Below, in pieces: positions 26,794 through 36,080 of a DNA stretch of 64,000 nucleotides. The first letter of the stretch is position 1. The number at the start of each line of letters is the position of its first letter. The position numbers and the translations under genes are program-made. The stretch is from contig NZ_JACOPV010000012.1 in assembly GCF_016881005.1 (NCBI RefSeq), positions 124,001 through 188,000 of the forward strand, read 5' to 3'. This DNA is from Pseudomonas arcuscaelestis. Lineage in GTDB: Bacteria > Pseudomonadota > Gammaproteobacteria > Pseudomonadales > Pseudomonadaceae. The notes below the pieces were generated by a model, which was not told the DNA's origin, ran no database searches, and was given only the letters and a program-made list of their open reading frames with translations.

Positions 26794-27438
26794 TCAGCCC
26801 TGGCGCAGGTGCTCCATGGCCCATACTGCGGCCTCGACCCGCGAGCGCAGGCCCAGCTTGTGCAGCAGATTCTTCACATGAACTTTGACCGTGCCTTCGG
26901 TGATCCCCAGTTTGTGGCCAATGACTTTGTTGCTGTAGCCGCTGGCGATGGTCTTGAGCACCTGGCGCTCGCGCTCGGTGAGTTCTACCTCCGGTTGGCG
27001 TGGCGGTGAACGCAGCGCCTGGGCCATGACTTGGGTAAGTCCCGGGCTGATCACCAGGGACCCGTTCATGGCATCACGGATGTACTGGATCAGCAGTTCC
27101 GGCTCCATGTCCTTGAGCAAGTAGCCGTCGGCGTCCAGGCGCAGGGCGTCACGGATGTCGTCTTCGGCATCGGAGACGGTGAACAGCAGGACCTTGCCGG
27201 TATAGGCCTGGGCGCGCAGGTGGCGCAGGGTCTCGATGCCGTTCATCTGCGGCATGTTGTTGTCCAGCAGGACCAGATCCGGTTGCAGCGGCTCGATCAT
27301 GGCCAGCGCTTCTTCACCATGATTGGCTTCGCCAACGATGTCGAAGTCGTCTTCAAGTTCGAGCATCTGGCGGATGCCGCGACGCATCATGGGGTGGTCA
27401 TCGACCAGGAGAATACGGCAGCGCACGGGCATGTTCAT
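26794..27438 (-). CDS. narL: Nitrate/nitrite response regulator NarL
   Basis: The 214-residue protein has an N-terminal receiver domain (ILLVDDHPMMRRGIRQMLE, with phosphoacceptor Asp in PDLVLLDNNMPQMNGIETL and the conserved Lys in DGYLLKDMEPELL). Its C-terminal LuxR/NarL HTH is LTERERQVLKTIASGYSNKV plus GITEGTVKVHVKNLLHKLGL. It binds TACYYMT heptamers when phosphorylated by NarX. The start overlaps the narX stop (ATGA). Confidence 0.96.
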   Translation of the reverse strand: MNMPVRCRILLVDDHPMMRRGIRQMLELEDDFDIVGEANHGEEALAMIEPLQPDLVLLDNNMPQMNGIETLRHLRAQAYTGKVLLFTVSDAEDDIRDALRLDADGYLLKDMEPELLIQYIRDAMNGSLVISPGLTQVMAQALRSPPRQPEVELTERERQVLKTIASGYSNKVIGHKLGITEGTVKVHVKNLLHKLGLRSRVEAAVWAMEHLRQG

Positions 27439-29237
27439 GAGATGTTTCCTTGTAAGGGTTGCCCGAGAAATTCCGGTCGGAACTCCATCTGGACGAGGGT
27501 ACCTTGCGGGTCCCTGGAGAGTATTTGCAGGTGGCCGTGCAGGCTGCGAGCGCGTTCATCCATGATGTGCAGGCCATGGTGCTCACGCGGATCACGACTG
27601 CCGACGAAGCCGCGGCCGTCGTCTTCGATGGACAGGCGTACGATTTCTCCCTCCTGACGCAACTCCAGCCAGGCGTTCTGGGCGTGGGCGTGGCGCAGGC
27701 AATTGGACAGCGCCTCACGGGTGATCTGCAGGATGTGGATCTGCTCGCTGGCTGACAGCTCGAAGGCCAGGTTGTCGACTTTCAGGTGAACCTGGAAATC
27801 GCCGCGACGGCTGAATTCCTGGGTGGTGTCCTTGAGGCCCTGGACCAAGCCTGCGTCCTGGATCTGCAGGCGGAAGGTGGTCAGCAGCTCGCGCAACTGG
27901 CGGTAGGCATTGTTCAGGCCTTCGCGCAGCTCGGCAGTCACGCTCTCCAGGGTCTCTACCGATTCGCCACGGCGCATCAGGGTTTGCATGCGGCTGACCT
28001 GCAGTTTCATGTACGAAAGGGCCTGGGCCAGCGAGTCATGCAGCTCGCGGGCAATAATGGCGCGCTCTTCGAGCAACAGCAGGCGGTGGTCTTGCTCGCG
28101 CTGGCGTTTGAGTGACAGCGAGGTGCCGATCAGGTTGGCCAAGGCCTGGATAAGTTGAGTCTCCCAGGCCTGCGGAGCGTGGCCATCGATAAAGTGTGCC
28201 TTGAGCTCACCCAGGGTGCTGCCCTGGTTGCTGATGCTGTAGACATGCGGTTTGAGTTGCACATGGCGCTGGCACGTTGCGCAGTCGGTGCTGGCGCAGA
28301 TTCTGCGGCTGTCGGCGCCATGCAGGGCGAGTAATTGCTGGGCCGGCGCTTGTAATTGGCCCTGCAGGCAAAGCGACAGGCGCAGGCCGGGCAGGCGCTG
28401 CTGGAAGCGCCGGATCAGTTCATCCAGACCTTCGGCGTTGGCCAGGCGCGTGGCCAGGCTAGCGCTGCTCTGGTACAGCAACTCCAGCGCGGCGTTGGCT
28501 TGTTGCAGGTTCAAGGTTTTTTGCTGGACCTGGGATTCCAGCGTGCGATGGGACTGCTCGATGGTTTCGGCCATGGCGTTGAAGCTGGTGGCCAGTTGAC
28601 CCAACTCATCTTCGGATTGGTGATTGACCCGAGCCTGGAACTCGCCACGGCGAAAGCGCTGGGTCGCATCCACCAATTCCTGCAGCGGGCTGATAACGCT
28701 GCTCTGCAGTTCGTACAGGCCAATGAGCAGGACGATCATGGTGATGAACAGGGCCGCGCCCTGGATCATCTGTTGCCAGGTCTGTTTATGTTCGCTCTGG
28801 CGCTGCAGCAAGTTGACGAAATGGTTGAGTTGTTCGATGAAGGGTAGGGCGTTGGCCTGGAATGCCATGGCATCGCCGCGTTCCAGCGCCGGATTCAAGG
28901 TGTCGCGCCAGTACGCCAGCAGTTGTTGGTAGCTGGCGTCGACGGCCTTGTTGCTGCCGTCTTCCAGTACGGCCTTCAAGGTCTGGCTATTGAGGCGCTG
29001 TTGCAGGCTTTGGCTGACGTGGGCGATTTCATCGGCGTTGGCGCCGGAGGCCAGTTTCCAGCTCAGGCGGTATGTTTCCATGCGCACCGAGCCTGCGGTG
29101 TTGATCGCCGCCGCATCACCCTGGCTGAACCAGGCGATCAGACCAGCGCTCAAGGAACTCGCCAGCGCCAGCACGGCGATCAGGATAACGGCGAGACCGG
29201 CTCGGGCGGGCAACGAGCTACGCAGCCAGCGGATCAT
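27435..29237 (-). CDS. narX: Nitrate/nitrite sensor histidine kinase NarX
   Basis: The 600-residue inner-membrane kinase has TM1 at about residues 13-35, then a periplasmic sensor with the P-box AINTAGSVRMETYRLSWKLA that binds nitrate. TM2 is near residues 160-180, followed by a HAMP segment (LATSFNAMAETIEQSH). A Cys-rich cytoplasmic central module has ICASTDCATCQRHVQ, and the HPK7 kinase core is RAIIARELHDSLAQALSYMK (phosphoacceptor His), ending in an HATPase domain with IEDDGRGF. It overlaps narL, its partner. The shared promoter region with narK1 carries NarL heptamers, so autoregulation is likely. Confidence 0.95.
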   Translation of the reverse strand: MIRWLRSSLPARAGLAVILIAVLALASSLSAGLIAWFSQGDAAAINTAGSVRMETYRLSWKLASGANADEIAHVSQSLQQRLNSQTLKAVLEDGSNKAVDASYQQLLAYWRDTLNPALERGDAMAFQANALPFIEQLNHFVNLLQRQSEHKQTWQQMIQGAALFITMIVLLIGLYELQSSVISPLQELVDATQRFRRGEFQARVNHQSEDELGQLATSFNAMAETIEQSHRTLESQVQQKTLNLQQANAALELLYQSSASLATRLANAEGLDELIRRFQQRLPGLRLSLCLQGQLQAPAQQLLALHGADSRRICASTDCATCQRHVQLKPHVYSISNQGSTLGELKAHFIDGHAPQAWETQLIQALANLIGTSLSLKRQREQDHRLLLLEERAIIARELHDSLAQALSYMKLQVSRMQTLMRRGESVETLESVTAELREGLNNAYRQLRELLTTFRLQIQDAGLVQGLKDTTQEFSRRGDFQVHLKVDNLAFELSASEQIHILQITREALSNCLRHAHAQNAWLELRQEGEIVRLSIEDDGRGFVGSRDPREHHGLHIMDERARSLHGHLQILSRDPQGTLVQMEFRPEFLGQPLQGNIS

Positions 29238-29426
29238 GTCCGCAGGCCGACGAAAAAATGATGGAAAACACGCATGCAGGGCTCCGTTGTTATGACTGCC
29301 GATGTTTCTGCAGCCCGTCCCTGGCGTTCTACCTCTAAAGAGTTTCTATCCTTCGAACCAGCCCGAATCCATCGGTGAAAAACGCCAAAACACTGATAAA
29401 CAACGGGTTTTGAGGTTTTTACTGTC

Positions 29427-29442
29427 TACCTCGTTGGAGGTA
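29427..29442. promoter_or_regulatory. NarL 7-2-7 site upstream of narK1
   Basis: TACCTCG-TT-GGAGGTA is a 7-2-7 inverted heptamer pair with a single mismatch between arms. It lies about 50 nt upstream of the ANR/DNR box, the arrangement expected for nitrate plus anoxia control of narK1K2GHJI. Confidence 0.8.
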
Positions 29443-29480
29443 GATGGGTAAAGCATAGACCTGATTCGCTTTTGGGTTCG

Positions 29481-29494
29481 TTGATCCGTATCAA
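29481..29494. promoter_or_regulatory. ANR/DNR box of the nar operon promoter
   Basis: TTGATCCGTATCAA is a perfect TTGAT-N4-ATCAA palindrome. A -10-like TCTAGT is at 29515-29520, which would place the box centre near -41.5 from a start site around 29528. The narK1 ATG is 60 nt downstream of the box. Confidence 0.9.
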
Positions 29495-29553
29495 GTTTTT
29501 ACCGGGTTCGCCTCTCTAGTCTGCCGCCATTGCTTTTAATCGGGAGACCCAAC

Positions 29554-30849
29554 ATGAACCCACCGCGTGTAAGACAAGGCCTGGTTTTAGGCATGAGCAC
29601 GCTGGCCTTCACCGTCTGCTTCATGGTCTGGATGATGTTTGCCGTGCTGGGCGTGCCGATCAAGGAACTGCTTCAGCTCAATGAGACCCAGTTTGGTTTG
29701 CTGGCCGCTACTCCCGTACTGACAGGTTCATTGGTGCGCTTGCCACTGGGGATACTGACCGACCGTTTTGGTGGTCGCATTGTGTTCTTCCTGCTGATGT
29801 TGTCCTGTGTATTGCCGCTGTACTTGATCAGCCACGCTACAGCCTACTGGCAGTTCCTGGCACTGGGGCTGTTTGTTGGCCTTGCCGGTGGCTCCTTCTC
29901 GGTGGGTATTGCTTACGTCGCCAAATGGTTTGAAAAGGAAAACCAGGGCTTCGCCATGGGCGTGTTCGGTGCTGGTAACGCCGGTTCGGCGCTGACCAAG
30001 TTTCTCGCTCCCGCGTTGATTGCAGCGGGTAGCTGGCAGCTGGTACCGAAAGTCTTCAGCGCCATCCTGTTCATTACCGCGCTGTTGTTCTGGTTCCTTA
30101 CTTCTGACAACAAAGCACACCGCAGTGCCAACGGCGCGACCCTCGCTGAGCAACTCAAGTCGCTGAAAGACCCTGCGGTGTGGCGCTACTGCCAGTACTA
30201 CTCGATTGTCTTCGGCGGCTATGTAGCGCTGGCACTGTGGATGACCAAGTACTACGTCGAGGAATACGGCTTCACCCTGCAAAGCGCAGCACTGCTGGCT
30301 GCCTGCTTTTCACTGCCAGGTGGCGTGCTGCGTGCGGTCGGCGGCTGGATGTCGGATCGCTGGGGCGCTCAGAGCGTGACCTGGTGGGTGCTGTGGGTCA
30401 GTTGGATCTGCTTGTTCCTGCTTTCCTACCCACAGACTCAGTTGCAAGTGCAGACCCTCAACGGCCCGCTGGATTTTCATATCGGCCTGAATCCTGTGCT
30501 GTTCACCGTACTGCTGTTCATCATCGGCATTGCCTTCGCCTTCGGCAAAGCCTCGGTATTCAAGTACATCGCCAATGACTACCCACAGAACATGGGTGCG
30601 GTCTCGGGCATCGTCGGTCTCGCTGGCGGCCTGGGTGGCTTTGTTCTGCCCATCATGTTTGGCGCCCTGGTCGATCTGACCGGCGTGCGCTCCTCGGCTT
30701 TCATGCTGCTGTACGGCGTGGTCTGGGTGTCGCTGATCTGGATGTACTTCAGCGAAATCCGCAAACGCCCGCTGCTCGGTAAACAGCCGCAGACGACTTC
30801 GAATTCGTTTTCAAGCATTGCCCAAGGAGAAGACCATGTCGGTTCTTAA
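29554..30849 (+). CDS. narK1: Nitrate transporter NarK1 (type I, nitrate/H+ symporter class)
   Basis: The 431-residue MFS protein has 12 hydrophobic segments. Signatures are PVLTGSLVRLPLGILTDRFG with the NarK Arg, and two nitrate-signature Gly-rich stretches: GLAGGSFSVGIAYVAKWFEK with GFAMGVFGAGNAGSALTKF, and later GIAFAFGKASVFKYIANDYP with GAVSGIVGLAGGLGGFVLPI. The length and lack of a long loop match type I. The ATG at 29554 has GGGAG upstream. It is first in the operon behind ANR and NarL sites and overlaps narK2 by 14 nt. Confidence 0.95.
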   Translation: MNPPRVRQGLVLGMSTLAFTVCFMVWMMFAVLGVPIKELLQLNETQFGLLAATPVLTGSLVRLPLGILTDRFGGRIVFFLLMLSCVLPLYLISHATAYWQFLALGLFVGLAGGSFSVGIAYVAKWFEKENQGFAMGVFGAGNAGSALTKFLAPALIAAGSWQLVPKVFSAILFITALLFWFLTSDNKAHRSANGATLAEQLKSLKDPAVWRYCQYYSIVFGGYVALALWMTKYYVEEYGFTLQSAALLAACFSLPGGVLRAVGGWMSDRWGAQSVTWWVLWVSWICLFLLSYPQTQLQVQTLNGPLDFHIGLNPVLFTVLLFIIGIAFAFGKASVFKYIANDYPQNMGAVSGIVGLAGGLGGFVLPIMFGALVDLTGVRSSAFMLLYGVVWVSLIWMYFSEIRKRPLLGKQPQTTSNSFSSIAQGEDHVGS

Positions 30850-32233
30850 GAAGCCTGACTCAGGCCCGGTCATACATGACTGGCGTCCTGAGGACCCCGC
30901 ATTCTGGGGGCGTAGCGGCAAAAAGACTGCAACCCGCAACCTGTGGATTTCCATTCCCGCGCTGCTGTTGGCCTTTGCCGTGTGGATGGTCTGGAGCACG
31001 GTGATCGTGCGCCTCAACGCTATCGGCTTTACCTTCACCACTGACCAGTTGTTCTGGTTGGCAGCCTTGCCGGGCTTGTCTGGCGCAACCTTGCGGGTGT
31101 TCTACTCGTTCATGGTGCCGATTTTCGGTGGCCGTCGCTGGACTGCAATCAGTACCGCTTCGTTGCTGGTGCCAACCCTGTGGATGGGCTTTGCCGTACA
31201 GGACCCAAGCACCCCTTACCACGTGTTCGTGATCATCGCCTTGCTGTGCGGGTTCGGTGGCGGCAACTTCGCCTCGAGCATGTCCAACATCAGCTTCTTC
31301 TATCCAAAGTCGCAGCAGGGCACTGCCCTGGGTTTGAACGCCGGCCTGGGGAACCTGGGTGTTTCGGTCATGCAGTTCGCCGTGCCTATGGTGATTACCT
31401 TCGGCGTGTTCGGTGTGCTCGGCGGCCAACCGCAGGTGCTCGCCGATGGTACTCAGTTGTGGCTGCAGAACGCAGGCTTCCTGTGGGTGCCGTTCATTGT
31501 CGCGGTGACGCTGCTGGCCTGGTTCTGCATGAATGACCTGTCCAGCGCCAAAGCCTCGTTCAGCGAGCAGGCGGTGATTTTCAAGCGCAAGCACAACTGG
31601 CTGATGTGCTGGTTGTACCTGGCCACCTTTGGCTCGTTCATTGGCTTCTCCGCTGCATTCCCGATGCTGATCAAAACCTCGTTCCCGGAAGTCAACGCCT
31701 TGGCTTTCGCGTTCCTTGGCCCGCTGGTTGGCGCCCTGGTGCGTCCGCTGGGCGGCTGGTTGGCGGACAAGCTTGGCGGCGCACGGGTAACGCTGTGGAA
31801 CTTCGTGCTGATGATCGTGATGGTCTTCGGCGTGCTGCACTTCGTCCCGCAACCAGGAGTTGCCGGCAATTTCTACGGCTTCCTGGGCATGTTCATGCTG
31901 CTGTTCTTCACCACCGGCATTGGCAACGGTTCGACCTTCCGCATGATCCCGGTGATTTTCCGCACCCAGCATGAAAAAGCCGCTGCCGGCAAAGGTGCCA
32001 AGGCGCACGAACAGGCATTGAAAGATGCGGGCAAGGAATCGGCTGCGGTGCTCGGTTTCAGCTCGGCGATTGGCGCCTTCGGTGCCTTCTTCATTCCCAA
32101 GACCTTCGGCTCGTCGATGGCCATGACCGGTAGTCCGGCGATGGCGTTCTACATGTTCGTCGGTTTTTACCTGAGTTGCATTGTCGTGACCTGGTGGTGG
32201 TACGCCCGTAAAGGCGCCGCAACCCCCTGCTGA
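30836..32233 (+). CDS. narK2: Nitrate/nitrite antiporter NarK2 (type II)
   Basis: The 465-residue MFS protein has an extended N-terminus (PVIHDWRPEDPAFWGRSGKK) typical of type II NarK. It also has GGNFASSMSNISFFYPKSQQ, GTALGLNAGLGNLGVSVMQF and GIGNGSTFRMIPVIFRTQHE, the two nitrate signatures. A roughly 20-residue cytoplasmic loop (AAAGKGAKAHEQALKDAGKE) precedes the last membrane segments. It would swap nitrate for nitrite made by NarGHI. AAGGAG lies before its ATG, inside the end of narK1. Confidence 0.95.
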   Translation: MSVLKKPDSGPVIHDWRPEDPAFWGRSGKKTATRNLWISIPALLLAFAVWMVWSTVIVRLNAIGFTFTTDQLFWLAALPGLSGATLRVFYSFMVPIFGGRRWTAISTASLLVPTLWMGFAVQDPSTPYHVFVIIALLCGFGGGNFASSMSNISFFYPKSQQGTALGLNAGLGNLGVSVMQFAVPMVITFGVFGVLGGQPQVLADGTQLWLQNAGFLWVPFIVAVTLLAWFCMNDLSSAKASFSEQAVIFKRKHNWLMCWLYLATFGSFIGFSAAFPMLIKTSFPEVNALAFAFLGPLVGALVRPLGGWLADKLGGARVTLWNFVLMIVMVFGVLHFVPQPGVAGNFYGFLGMFMLLFFTTGIGNGSTFRMIPVIFRTQHEKAAAGKGAKAHEQALKDAGKESAAVLGFSSAIGAFGAFFIPKTFGSSMAMTGSPAMAFYMFVGFYLSCIVVTWWWYARKGAATPC

Positions 32234-32301
32234 CACGATCTGAATTCAACCTTTGCGTGGGTGGGGCATAGACCCCACAGCAAGCCTGAGAGGAAAGCAT
32301 C

Positions 32302-35300
32302 ATGAGCCATCTGCTCGATCAACTGCGGTTCTTCAACCGCAAGCAAGGCGAGTTCTCCGAAGGTCACGGGGAAACTCGCAAAGAGTCGCGCGACTGGGAG
32401 AACGTCTACCGTTCGCGTTGGCAGTACGACAAGATCGTGCGTTCCACCCATGGGGTGAACTGCACCGGCTCCTGCTCGTGGAAGATCTACGTGAAAAACG
32501 GCCTGATCACCTGGGAAACCCAGCAGACCGACTACCCGCGCACCCGTAACGATCTGCCCAACCACGAACCACGCGGCTGCCCACGGGGTGCCAGCTACAG
32601 CTGGTACATCTACAGTGCCAACCGTCTGAAATACCCGAAAATCCGCAAGCCTCTGCTCAAGCTGTGGCGCGAAGCGCGTCAGAGCATGGCACCGGTCGAG
32701 GCCTGGGCGAGCATCGTCGAGAACAAGGCCAAGGCTGATTCGTACAAGAGCAAACGCGGCATGGGTGGTTTTATCCGCTCCAGCTGGGACGAAGTCACCG
32801 AGATCATCGCTGCGGCCAACGTCTACACCGTCAAGCAGTACGGTCCTGACCGGGTAGTGGGCTTCTCGCCGATCCCGGCGATGTCGATGGTCAGCTACGC
32901 TGCCGGCGCCCGCTACCTGTCGCTGATCGGTGGCACCTGCCTGAGTTTCTATGACTGGTACTGCGACCTGCCTCCAGCATCGCCGATGGTCTGGGGCGAG
33001 CAGACCGACGTGCCGGAATCGGCCGACTGGTACAACTCCAACTACATCATCGCCTGGGGCTCCAACGTTCCGCAGACCCGTACCCCGGATGCGCACTTCT
33101 TCACCGAAGTTCGCTACAAGGGCACCAAGACTGTGGCAATCACTCCCGACTACTCGGAGGTGGCCAAGCTCACCGACCTGTGGCTGAACCCGAAACAGGG
33201 TACCGATGCGGCCCTGGCCCAAGCGTTCAACCACGTCATTTTCAAAGAGTTCCACCTCGACAAGCCAAGCGCCTACTTCACCGAGTACGCCAAGCGCTAC
33301 ACCGACTTGCCAGTACTGGTGCTGCTCAAGCCGATGCTTGGCACCGCACCGGGCGCGGGCTACCAGCCTGACCGCTTCCTGCGCGCCTCGGACCTGGCTG
33401 ACAATCTGGGTCAGGAAAACAATCCAGAGTGGAAAACCATCGCGCAGAATGCTGACGGTGAGTTGGTTTCACCGCAAGGCTCGATCGGCTATCGCTGGGG
33501 CGAGCAGGGCAAGTGGAACATCCTCGCCCGTGAAGGCGGCGCCGGTCGCGAAATCGACCTGACCCTGAGCCTGATCGGTGGCGACGTCGCCGAAGTAGCC
33601 TTCCCGTATTTCGCCGGTGAATCCCACGAGCACTTCCAGCATGTGGCCGGTGATGCCGTGCAGTACCGCCGTGTACCGGTGCGCAGCCTGACCCTGGCCG
33701 ATGGCAGCCAGGTCAAGGTAGCCACCGTGTTCGACCTGTCGGCGGCTAACCTGGCAATCGACCGTGGCCTGGGTGGCGCCAACGTTGCGCGTGACTACGA
33801 CGACGCCAATGTACCGGGCACTCCCGCCTGGCAAGAGCAGATCACTGGCGTGAGCCGTGAGAAGGCTATCCAGATTGCGCGCGAATTTGCCGACAACGCC
33901 GACAAGACCCGTGGACGCTCGATGATCATCGTCGGTGCGGCGATGAACCACTGGTACCACATGGACATGAACTACCGCGGGCTGATCAACATGCTCATGC
34001 TCTGCGGTTGCGTCGGTCAGACCGGTGGTGGCTGGGCTCACTATGTAGGCCAGGAAAAACTGCGCCCACAATGCGGTTGGCTGCCATTGGCCTTTGGCCT
34101 GGACTGGAGCCGTCCGCCTCGGCAGATGAACGGCACCAGCTTCTTCTATGCCCACAGCTCGCAGTGGCGCCATGAAAAAATGAACATGCACGACGTGCTC
34201 TCGCCCCTGGCTGACAAGAGCCAGTTCCCAGAGCATGCGCTGGACTACAACATCCGCGCCGAACGTGCCGGCTGGCTGCCTAGCTCGCCACAGTTCAATA
34301 CCAACCCGCTGAAAATCGCTCGCGACGCGGCCGCCGCCGGCATGACGCCCAAGGACTATGTAGTCAAGGGCTGGCAGGACGGTAGCGTGCGCTTTGCCTG
34401 CGAACAGCCGGACAACCCGGTCAACTTCCCGCGCAACATGTTCGTCTGGCGTTCCAACCTGCTCGGTTCGTCCGGCAAGGGCCACGAGTACATGCTCAAG
34501 TACCTGCTGGGTACTCGCAACGGTGTGATGAACGAAGACATCGGCCAGGTCGGCGACTGCAAGCCGATGGAAGCTGAATGGGTCGACGATGGTGCCATCG
34601 GCAAGCTCGACCTGGTGACTACCCTGGACTTCCGCATGTCCTCCACTTGCGTGTATTCCGACATCGTTCTGCCGACCGCTACCTGGTACGAGAAGGACGA
34701 CATGAACACCTCGGACATGCACCCCTTCATTCACCCGCTGTCGGCTGCCATTGATCCGGCCTGGGAATCACGTTCGGACTGGGAGATCTACAAAGGTATC
34801 GCCAAAGCCTTCTCGCGTATGGCCGAAGGGCATCTGGGCATCGAACAGGACGTGGTCAGCGTACCGCTGATGCACGACAGTGTTGGCGAGCTGGCCCAGC
34901 CGTTCGGTGGCACTGACTGGAAAACCGCCGGTGTTGCACCTGAGCCGGGCAAGAACGCGCCGAACCTGCAAGTGGTCGAGCGCAACTACCCGAACATCTA
35001 CAAGCAGTTCACCTCCCTCGGCCCACTGCTGGACAAGCTTGGCAACGGTGGTAAAGGCATCAACTGGGAAACCCAGGAAGAAGTCGATTTCCTCGGCGAA
35101 CTGAACTACCGCGAGAAAGAAGAAGGTATCAGCCAGGGTCGGCCGAAAATCGATACAGCGATCGATGCTGCTGAAGTCATCCTTTCGTTGGCGCCGGAAA
35201 CCAACGGTCATGTCGCGGTCAAGGCCTGGGCAGCATTGTCCGAGTTCACCGGTATCGACCACAGCCACCTGGCATTGCCAAAGGCTCACGAGGCCATCCG

Positions 35301-36069
35301 CTTCCGCGACATTCAGGCGCAGCCACGCAAGATCATCTCCAGCCCAACCTGGTCGGGTCTTGAAGACGAACATGTCAGCTACAACGCCGGCTACACCAAC
35401 GTTCACGAGAATATCCCATGGCGCACCATTACCGGTCGCCAGCAGTTCTATCAGGATCACCCGTGGATGCAGGCTTTCGGCGAGCAGTTGATGAGCTACC
35501 GTCCGCCGGTCAACACCCGCACCATCGCCGGTGTGAAAGGCAAACGTAGCAACGGTGAAACCGAGATCGTCCTGAACTGGATCACTCCGCACCAGAAGTG
35601 GGGCATCCATAGTACGTACACCGACAACTTGCTGATGCTTACCCTGAGCCGCGGCGGCCCGATTATCTGGCTGTCCGAGATCGACGCCAAACGCGCCGGT
35701 ATCGAAGACAACGACTGGGTCGAATGCTTCAACGTCAACGGCGCCTTGACCGCCCGTGCGGTGGTCAGTCAGCGCGTCAAGGAGGGCATGGTGATGATGT
35801 ACCACGCCCAGGAACGGATCGTGAACGTGCCTGGTTCGGAAACCACCAAGACCCGCGGCGGCCACCACAACTCGGTTACCCGTGTGGTGCTCAAGCCCAC
35901 TCATATGATCGGCGGCTATGCCCAGCAGGCCTATGGGTTCAACTACTACGGCACGGTCGGTTGCAACCGCGATGAATTCGTCGTGGTGCGCAAAATGGCC
36001 AAGGTCGATTGGCTCGACGGTTCGCGCGGCGATGAGCTGCCACGTCCTCTGCCAACCGATATTGAATAA
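32302..36069 (+). CDS. narG: Respiratory nitrate reductase alpha subunit NarG
   Basis: The 1255-residue catalytic subunit reduces nitrate at a bis-MGD molybdenum centre on the cytoplasmic face. The N-terminal FS0 cluster ligands are His50, Cys54 and Cys58 (THGVNCTGSCSW) with a later Cys in EPRGCPRGASYSWY. The Mo ligand Asp region is YNSNYIIAWGSNVPQTRTPD. Other family stretches are HWYHMDMNYRGLINMLMLCG and VGCNRDEFVVVRKM at the end. GAGGAAAG precedes the ATG. There is no twin-Arg signal, in keeping with a cytoplasmic NarG. The gene has strongly C/G-ending codons, as do narH and narJ. It is 68 nt after narK2 and 11 nt before narH. Confidence 0.98.
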   Translation: MSHLLDQLRFFNRKQGEFSEGHGETRKESRDWENVYRSRWQYDKIVRSTHGVNCTGSCSWKIYVKNGLITWETQQTDYPRTRNDLPNHEPRGCPRGASYSWYIYSANRLKYPKIRKPLLKLWREARQSMAPVEAWASIVENKAKADSYKSKRGMGGFIRSSWDEVTEIIAAANVYTVKQYGPDRVVGFSPIPAMSMVSYAAGARYLSLIGGTCLSFYDWYCDLPPASPMVWGEQTDVPESADWYNSNYIIAWGSNVPQTRTPDAHFFTEVRYKGTKTVAITPDYSEVAKLTDLWLNPKQGTDAALAQAFNHVIFKEFHLDKPSAYFTEYAKRYTDLPVLVLLKPMLGTAPGAGYQPDRFLRASDLADNLGQENNPEWKTIAQNADGELVSPQGSIGYRWGEQGKWNILAREGGAGREIDLTLSLIGGDVAEVAFPYFAGESHEHFQHVAGDAVQYRRVPVRSLTLADGSQVKVATVFDLSAANLAIDRGLGGANVARDYDDANVPGTPAWQEQITGVSREKAIQIAREFADNADKTRGRSMIIVGAAMNHWYHMDMNYRGLINMLMLCGCVGQTGGGWAHYVGQEKLRPQCGWLPLAFGLDWSRPPRQMNGTSFFYAHSSQWRHEKMNMHDVLSPLADKSQFPEHALDYNIRAERAGWLPSSPQFNTNPLKIARDAAAAGMTPKDYVVKGWQDGSVRFACEQPDNPVNFPRNMFVWRSNLLGSSGKGHEYMLKYLLGTRNGVMNEDIGQVGDCKPMEAEWVDDGAIGKLDLVTTLDFRMSSTCVYSDIVLPTATWYEKDDMNTSDMHPFIHPLSAAIDPAWESRSDWEIYKGIAKAFSRMAEGHLGIEQDVVSVPLMHDSVGELAQPFGGTDWKTAGVAPEPGKNAPNLQVVERNYPNIYKQFTSLGPLLDKLGNGGKGINWETQEEVDFLGELNYREKEEGISQGRPKIDTAIDAAEVILSLAPETNGHVAVKAWAALSEFTGIDHSHLALPKAHEAIRFRDIQAQPRKIISSPTWSGLEDEHVSYNAGYTNVHENIPWRTITGRQQFYQDHPWMQAFGEQLMSYRPPVNTRTIAGVKGKRSNGETEIVLNWITPHQKWGIHSTYTDNLLMLTLSRGGPIIWLSEIDAKRAGIEDNDWVECFNVNGALTARAVVSQRVKEGMVMMYHAQERIVNVPGSETTKTRGGHHNSVTRVVLKPTHMIGGYAQQAYGFNYYGTVGCNRDEFVVVRKMAKVDWLDGSRGDELPRPLPTDIE

Positions 36070-36080
36070 GGAGTGCTGTC

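Larger units (their letters stand above)
29238..29553. promoter_or_regulatory. Divergent narX / narK1 control region
   Basis: This 316-nt gap holds the promoters of narXL (minus) and the nar structural operon (plus). Sites seen inside are an imperfect NarL-type palindrome at 29330-29345 (TACCTCT-AA-AGAGTTT), a near-perfect one at 29427-29442 and an ANR/DNR box at 29481-29494. No open frame in it looks coding. Confidence 0.85.

Noticed and set aside
30860..32236. 458-residue open frame on the minus strand
   Set aside because: It is opposite narK2 and has a His/Gln/Arg-rich composition with no domain.
33469..34734. 421-residue open frame on the minus strand
   Set aside because: It is opposite narG, which is certain; the frame results from strong C-ending codon bias in narG.
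34768..35904. 378-residue open frame on the minus strand
   Set aside because: It is also opposite narG, with no ribosome site and no recognisable protein.
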